Shown here: piece after piece, positions 5,936 through 6,719 of the stretch
How positions within the stretch are numbered: position 1 is the first letter of the stretch
Layout of the letters: the number at the start of each line of letters is the position of its first letter
Assembly: GCA_013389125.1 (NCBI GenBank)
Contig: JACADX010000201.1
Span: forward strand, 1-6,719
Direction of reading: 5' to 3'
From: Parvularculaceae bacterium
Lineage (GTDB): Bacteria; Pseudomonadota; Alphaproteobacteria; Caulobacterales; Parvularculaceae
DNA: 6,719 bases
Position numbers and translations under genes: made by a program
The notes under the pieces: model-generated
Database searches by the model: none
What the model was told of the DNA's origin: nothing
Seen by the model: the letters and a program-made list of their open reading frames with translations, nothing else

Positions 5936-6409
5936 ATGTTGCGTTTGACGATCGCGGCGGCGTTCTCATCCGCTCTCGGCGCGCTCGCGCCTGCCGCCGC
6001 GGACGGCGCGGCGTTCACGCATGTGAGCTGCAAGGGCGCGCCCAATGAAATCCGCGTCACGATCAAAGGCGTCAAGAAGAGCGTGGGTCTCATGACCGCC
6101 GAGCTCTATCGCAACGAGCCGGACCATTTTCTGAAGAAGACCGGCCGCGAATTCCGCGTCCGCTTCGCAGCGCACGCGCCATTGACGCAGTTCTGCTTGA
6201 CGGCGCCCGCCGCCGGGAAATACGCGATCGTCGCCTATCACGACCGCAACGCCAATCTGAAGTTCGACAAAAACCCCTTCGGCCTTCCCGCGGAGCCTTA
6301 CGGCGTCTCGCAGAATCCGACGATCCGCCTTGCGCCGCCGCCGATCGAGGAAACGCTCGTCGAAGTCGACGGGGCCGGCGCGGCGATCGAAATCAGGCTC
6401 AAGGACTGA
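5936..6409 (+). CDS. Exported DUF2141 family protein
   Basis: A 157-residue protein with a typical Sec signal peptide: a short start MLR, hydrophobic residues 4-18 and a likely signal peptidase I site after AAA at 20-22. The mature part matches DUF2141: AIVAYHDRNANLKFD at 97-111 followed by NPFGLPAEPYGVSQN at 113-127, the family's hallmark. D103, N105, N107, K109 and D111 have the DxNxNxxxD spacing of a calcium-binding loop, so metal binding is possible. C32 and C87 could form a disulfide in the periplasm. It has no transmembrane helix after cleavage and no lipobox, so it is probably periplasmic or outer-membrane-associated. No biochemical role is known to me. It sits 120 bases after spt on the same strand and 31 bases before an acyl thioesterase, which suggests a link to envelope lipid synthesis or transport. 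The start is supported by AAAGGA nine bases upstream. Confidence 0.9.
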   Translation: MLRLTIAAAFSSALGALAPAAADGAAFTHVSCKGAPNEIRVTIKGVKKSVGLMTAELYRNEPDHFLKKTGREFRVRFAAHAPLTQFCLTAPAAGKYAIVAYHDRNANLKFDKNPFGLPAEPYGVSQNPTIRLAPPPIEETLVEVDGAGAAIEIRLKD

Positions 6410-6424
6410 TCTTTCCGCGCACGG

Positions 6425-6436
6425 ATCAGGAGCGAC
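6425..6436 (+). promoter_or_regulatory. Ribosome-binding leader of the thioesterase gene
   Basis: ATCAGGAGCGAC has AGGAG at 6428-6432, eight bases before ATG 6441, and is identical to the acpR leader at 4315-4326. It lies in the 31-base gap after DUF2141 and gives this gene its own efficient translation start. Confidence 0.75.
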
Positions 6437-6440
6437 CCGA

Positions 6441-6719
6441 ATGATCGGCTGCGTTTCCTTCGAGACCGCGTTCACGCGCGCGATCGCGCCGGAGCCCCAG
6501 GATTTCGACGAAATGGGCCACGTCAACAACGCGGTCTATCTGAAATGGGCGCAGCAGATCGCGACGGCGCACTGGGACGCCGTTGCGACAAGCGCGATGA
6601 AGGCGAAATGGCTTTGGGTCGTGCTCCGTCACGAGATCGACTATCGCGATGAAGTTCTTCCCGGAGACGCGGTCGTCGCCCGCACCTGGCTCGGACGCGC
6701 CGAAGGACCGCGATTCGAC
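6441..6719 (+). CDS. Hot-dog-fold acyl-CoA/acyl-ACP thioesterase, N-terminal part (truncated by window edge)
   Basis: The first 93 codons of a 4-hydroxybenzoyl-CoA thioesterase/FatA-like protein; such proteins are usually about 130-160 residues, so perhaps two thirds is present. DFDEMGHVNNAVYLKWAQQ at 21-39 is the family signature: the D-x-x-GHVNN-x-xY-x-x-W pattern begins the central helix, with D23 in the region of the catalytic acid. RHEIDYRDEVLPGDAVVARTWLG at 63-85 fits the following strands of the hot-dog sheet. It should cleave acyl-CoA or acyl-ACP to free acid and be cytoplasmic, as no signal peptide is seen. In this context it could recycle mis-loaded acyl-AcpR or adjust the acyl pool used by the synthetase and Spt; that is inference. 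The start is fixed by the strong AGGAG site upstream. Exact substrate and subfamily cannot be told from the fragment. Confidence 0.87.
   Translation, partial: MIGCVSFETAFTRAIAPEPQDFDEMGHVNNAVYLKWAQQIATAHWDAVATSAMKAKWLWVVLRHEIDYRDEVLPGDAVVARTWLGRAEGPRFD

Overview
The window looks like a chromosomal piece of a high-GC alphaproteobacterium, most likely from the Hyphomicrobiales or a neighbouring order. The basis is strong G/C preference at third codon positions, the alphaproteobacterial look of the HppA and Spt proteins, and a gene order I recall from Caulobacter-type sphingolipid loci. Genus-level placement is not possible from sequence reading alone.

Layout: (1) bases 1-748, minus strand: the N-terminal third of hppA, a membrane proton-pumping pyrophosphatase that leaves the window on the left. 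(2) Bases 749-1489: a roughly 740-base divergent intergenic region with no convincing gene. Its right end carries two inverted repeats, with a GATAAT box between them. (3) Bases 1490-5815, plus strand: four genes in the order acyl-ACP synthetase/fatty acyl-AMP ligase (aasR type), NAD(P)-dependent reductase (cerR type), dedicated acyl carrier protein (acpR type) and serine palmitoyltransferase (spt). (4) Bases 5936-6409: an exported DUF2141 protein. (5) Bases 6441-6719: the start of a hot-dog-fold acyl thioesterase that leaves the window on the right.

How the genes work together (known for the Caulobacter counterparts, inferred here): the AasR-type enzyme activates a fatty acid with ATP and loads it onto the phosphopantetheine arm of AcpR. 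Spt condenses the acyl group with L-serine to give 3-oxosphinganine. After N-acylation by a bacterial ceramide synthase, which is not encoded in this window, the CerR-type reductase reduces the 3-oxo group. The exported DUF2141 protein and the thioesterase lie downstream on the same strand and are guilt-by-association candidates for envelope lipid handling and acyl-pool control. Gaps between the six plus-strand genes are -4, 138, 4, 120 and 31 bases, so a single transcript is plausible, but the 138- and 120-base gaps could hold internal signals.

The most unusual non-coding signal is in the 138-base cerR-acpR gap. Four tandem heptamers of the CCCTAAT type abut the acpR ribosome-binding site; on the minus strand they read as a regular four-tract G-quadruplex motif. 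A purine-rich, degenerate repeat block precedes them and begins inside the last codons of cerR. The enzymes belong to known families. The sphingolipid assignment is well supported by family and gene order, but I do not claim a wholly new system.
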